The position numbers were made by a program, and so were the translations under genes. The notes beneath the pieces are model-generated. The model was not told the origin of the DNA and searched no databases. It saw only the letters and a list, made by a program, of their open reading frames with translations. A DNA stretch of 64,000 nt from assembly GCF_964340395.1 (NCBI RefSeq), contig NC_135563.1, positions 11,687,651 to 11,751,650 of the forward strand, given 5' to 3'. Shown here piece after piece: positions 61,566 to 64,000 of the stretch (its first letter is position 1; every line of letters starts with the position of its first letter). The DNA is from Glandiceps talaboti. Taxonomy: Eukaryota; Hemichordata; Enteropneusta; Spengelidae.

Positions 61566-61609
61566 CCACCACCACCACCACCACCACTACCAACAACAAC
61601 AACAACACC

Positions 61610-61661
<52 letters not shown>

Positions 61662-61662
61662 T

Positions 61663-61715
<53 letters not shown>
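61400..61715. repeat. compound CAC / CAA / CTA trinucleotide array
   Basis: 316 bases of alternating CAC, CAA and finally CTA repeats with no G on the plus strand. One 125-codon frame reads as His and Gln blocks, then Leu. This is repeat translation and not a gene. Confidence 0.97.
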
Positions 61716-61730
61716 GAGTATCATAAATCT

Positions 61731-61868
61731 CCAGTATGGCCATCGAATACTATGTGCACTCTATGAGAAATAGAATCCCACATGGCCACTGAATACTGTC
61801 TACACTCTATGAGAAAATAGAATCCAATATGGCCACCGAATACTGTCTACATTCTGAGAAAATAAAAG
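61731..61868. repeat. 47-bp minisatellite, three copies
   Basis: Units containing ATGGCCAYYGAATACT, CTATGAGAAA and TAGAATCC begin near 61,734, 61,781 and 61,828. The last unit is slightly shortened. Confidence 0.9.
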
Positions 61869-63107
61869 ATTGTTTTATTTCCTTGAAAACAAGACCGTGT
61901 GCCACCCAATTTCTTTTATCATTTAAGAAGAACCAGACGCAAGATTCTATCTAGTAAAGTTTGGGGAGATCTTAAGAACTTTGGCTTTCATGGAAGTCTT
62001 CCCTTGAGGCACATTCAACCTTATATTAAGTTATCTGACAACCTATTCTTTAGTACATTACATTTCACATATCCTTTCGTGAGAGCAAGTGAGCAATATT
62101 CCAGGGTACCATGCATTATGCTGTCTTGTAATCAAGTTCTCAGAAGTCAATCCGTTATGATCAACCATCGCTGCACTTTGTACAGGTGTACATGCCAGGG
62201 CCGCCACTTTTGATACTGTCCACGTGGAATCAAGTCTTAACTGAACAAATGACTTCTTGGTGTTTGTGTAAGTGTGATTATAACCAGAACTGACTCCTCG
62301 GGAAGAATGTGATAAGATGTAGGCTTTTAGGCACTTTCACAGAAACACTGATGCAGTGATTAGATGACAGCAAGGATTGAGTTAAATCTAAATGCAATTC
62401 TAGAATAATGTAAATATGTTATTCACGTCGTCCTTGATCTGGTAATCACATTACTTGTGTACAGTGCGAAAACTTAACAAAACTAGATGAGAACAATTCA
62501 ATTTATGTGTCGTGTACACCCAGAGCTTCCTCCCCTGGATGGTTTGTGGATAATATTTATGGAATGCAAGTTAGAGTTATGTTATTGCATCTAACAGGTT
62601 ACTTCCTGTTTTTTCGAACTGTAGGAAATTTCGTTTACGCTTCAATAGCCCTGTGAGTAGCGATGTTGTAAGCATACTTAGTAAGGGATTATGGTCACAT
62701 GTGACACACTGTGATTTTCTACCTTGAAGTATTACCCAGTTTCAATTTGATTTTTTTGACCAAGACCTCTGAATACCGCTTCCGCCACCGTTGAATGAAT
62801 ACGGGGATTTTTTGTCAAATTATTTTTCATGAACTCATGATACTGTTAATCGCCATGTCCATATGTACAGAGATGTTAGGAGGCGTCCGATGTTTTTGTG
62901 AATATAGTATAGTATTTAACATACTTATTTTATTACATTGGCAGGAAGGTGAAACTTGTTTGGTCTAATTTTCATTCTTTTGTTTCATTTTGGATATAAA
63001 TTTCGTTGGATTTTCATGCCGTAATTCGAAACTATGCAGGTTTGAGTTTTCCATGTATTTTATATGGAAGGAAACTAGATAATAATCACCGCACTAAATG
63101 GAGTATG
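61869..63107. other. CpG-retaining stretch with one weak open frame
   Basis: The plus frame 61,899-62,213 (104 codons from a GTG) has a protein-like segment (…KVWGDLKNFGFHGSLPLRHI…), but it has no ATG at its start and no known domain. It could be an exon or an element fragment. Nothing else is seen. Confidence 0.4.
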
Positions 63108-63333
63108 TTCATTCATTCATTCATTCATTCATTCATTCATTCATTCATTCATTCATTCATTCATTCATTCATTCACTCACTCACTCACTCACTCACTCAC
63201 TCACTCACTCACTCACTCACTCACTCACCCACCCACCCACCCACCCACCCACCCACTCACCCACTCACTCACTATCTCACTCACTCACTCACTCACTCAC
63301 TCACTCACTCACTCACTCACTCAAAACACAATA
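63108..63333. repeat. compound CATT / CACT / CACC tetranucleotide array
   Basis: About 16 CATT units, about 15 CACT, a CACC stretch, then CACT again: 226 bases without G on the plus strand. Frames reading HSFI and LTHS repeats are not genes. Confidence 0.97.
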
Positions 63334-63745
63334 GAGAGCTAATCACTTAAATTATATATTTGACACTAAAATAATTTGCCTTGTCCTGCCACAAAGAAAT
63401 ACAAACATCCGAAAACATAATTTGAAAACTCAGAAAATTAGAACCATAAATCATAGGTTTTCATTGTATTTCGATGACAGTGCTGATCAAGCATATATCA
63501 CTGTTCTTTATCAGTACATCATGGCCACCAGTTTCACTGTGTTGATATTTGATTAGTGATGCAGTAAATTAAGGAAAATCCAAACATCCATGACTTCATT
63601 TCATAGCGCTCTTCTCAAGGTCTTAATTATATGACTAATTCTAATTAACCAGCCCTGATCGTAATTGAATGGCAGATAATTATAAATACTGATTACAGGA
63701 GAGAGTTGAGTGTCGGTATTCAGAGATGTTAGTAAACAAAACTGA
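63334..63745. other. short non-coding stretch
   Basis: I see nothing distinctive in it. Confidence 0.4.
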
Positions 63746-64000
63746 GTGGCCATATGGATGAGGATTGGGTATGTATCATGGCTCATCAACGTGAACAACA
63801 TTGTCTAAGTCTCCGTTTTGTTACGTAATACATTGCAAAGCGCCAAAAAATTATCTACAAATGTTTGTTATTGTACGTACAATAACAAGTACTTTCTCTA
63901 TGTTGTTTCACGTTGATTTTTCAAGTAGGAAGATAATGATAAAATTGTTTTGTAACTTAAAAATCCAAAATAAATACCCAATCCTCATCCATATGGCCAC
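63746..64000. mobile_element. palindromic foldback element family A, copy 2
   Basis: The 27-bp left end GTGGCCATATGGATGAGGAT plus TGGGTAT (63,746-63,772) is the exact reverse complement of 63,974-64,000, the last bases of the window. The interior shares TACATTGCAAA, TTGTTATTGTACGTACAATA, TTTTTCAAGTAGGAAG and AATAAATACCCAATC with copy 1 at 46.9-47.3 kb. The left half carries a deletion relative to the right half. The element may continue past the window edge. Confidence 0.88.

Noticed and set aside
61396-61773. Plus frame of 125 codons with His and Gln blocks resembling polyQ proteins
   Set aside because: Made wholly of CAC/CAA/CTA microsatellite, equally open as poly-Val/Leu on the other strand, with no flanking coding sequence.

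Overview
This window is eukaryotic nuclear DNA, most likely from a marine invertebrate animal. It is AT-rich and full of mixed simple repeats (CA, CATA, GATA, GACA, CAC/CAA, CATT/CACT). It holds a tRNA-derived SINE and several small foldback or MITE-like families, and the palindrome TACATGTA recurs throughout its left part. The group (mollusc or annelid, hemichordate, amphioxus, etc.) cannot be fixed from the sequence. There are no bacterial or phage features. I found no reverse transcriptase or transposase motif, no rRNA, no intact tRNA and no CRISPR array. Nearly all open frames are short and chance-like or are translations of microsatellites.

Left part, 1 to about 38.08 kb: CpG is strongly depleted (4 CpG by hand count in 30,001-30,600) and TACATGTA is abundant. 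I found no convincing coding exon. The content is dispersed repeat families, hairpins, diverged minisatellites and one SINE. The pattern fits the methylated body or long intron of a gene.

Boundary, about 38.08 to 39.35 kb: CpG jumps (29 CpG in 38,221-38,820), with a GC-box-like site, a TATA-like box and, on the minus strand, a well-placed ATG after an in-frame stop and followed by a strong splice donor. I read this as a CpG-rich promoter plus the first coding exon of a minus-strand gene whose long first intron runs leftward through the CpG-poor half. This is inference; the protein is not recognised.

Right part, 39.35 to 64 kb: CpG is retained (15 CpG in 57,541-58,140) and long microsatellites are frequent. 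Promoter-like spots include three perfect CRE palindromes and one perfect NRF1 palindrome. There are candidate 5' exons with strong donors at 41.2 kb (minus) and 51.8 kb (plus), a candidate terminal exon at 59.1 kb, and several protein-like frames of unknown function. Two copies of a large palindromic element lie at 46.9-47.3 kb and at the right edge. A 43-bp minisatellite with a neighbouring inverted unit lies at 52.7-52.9 kb. No complete multi-exon gene can be assembled from sequence alone.
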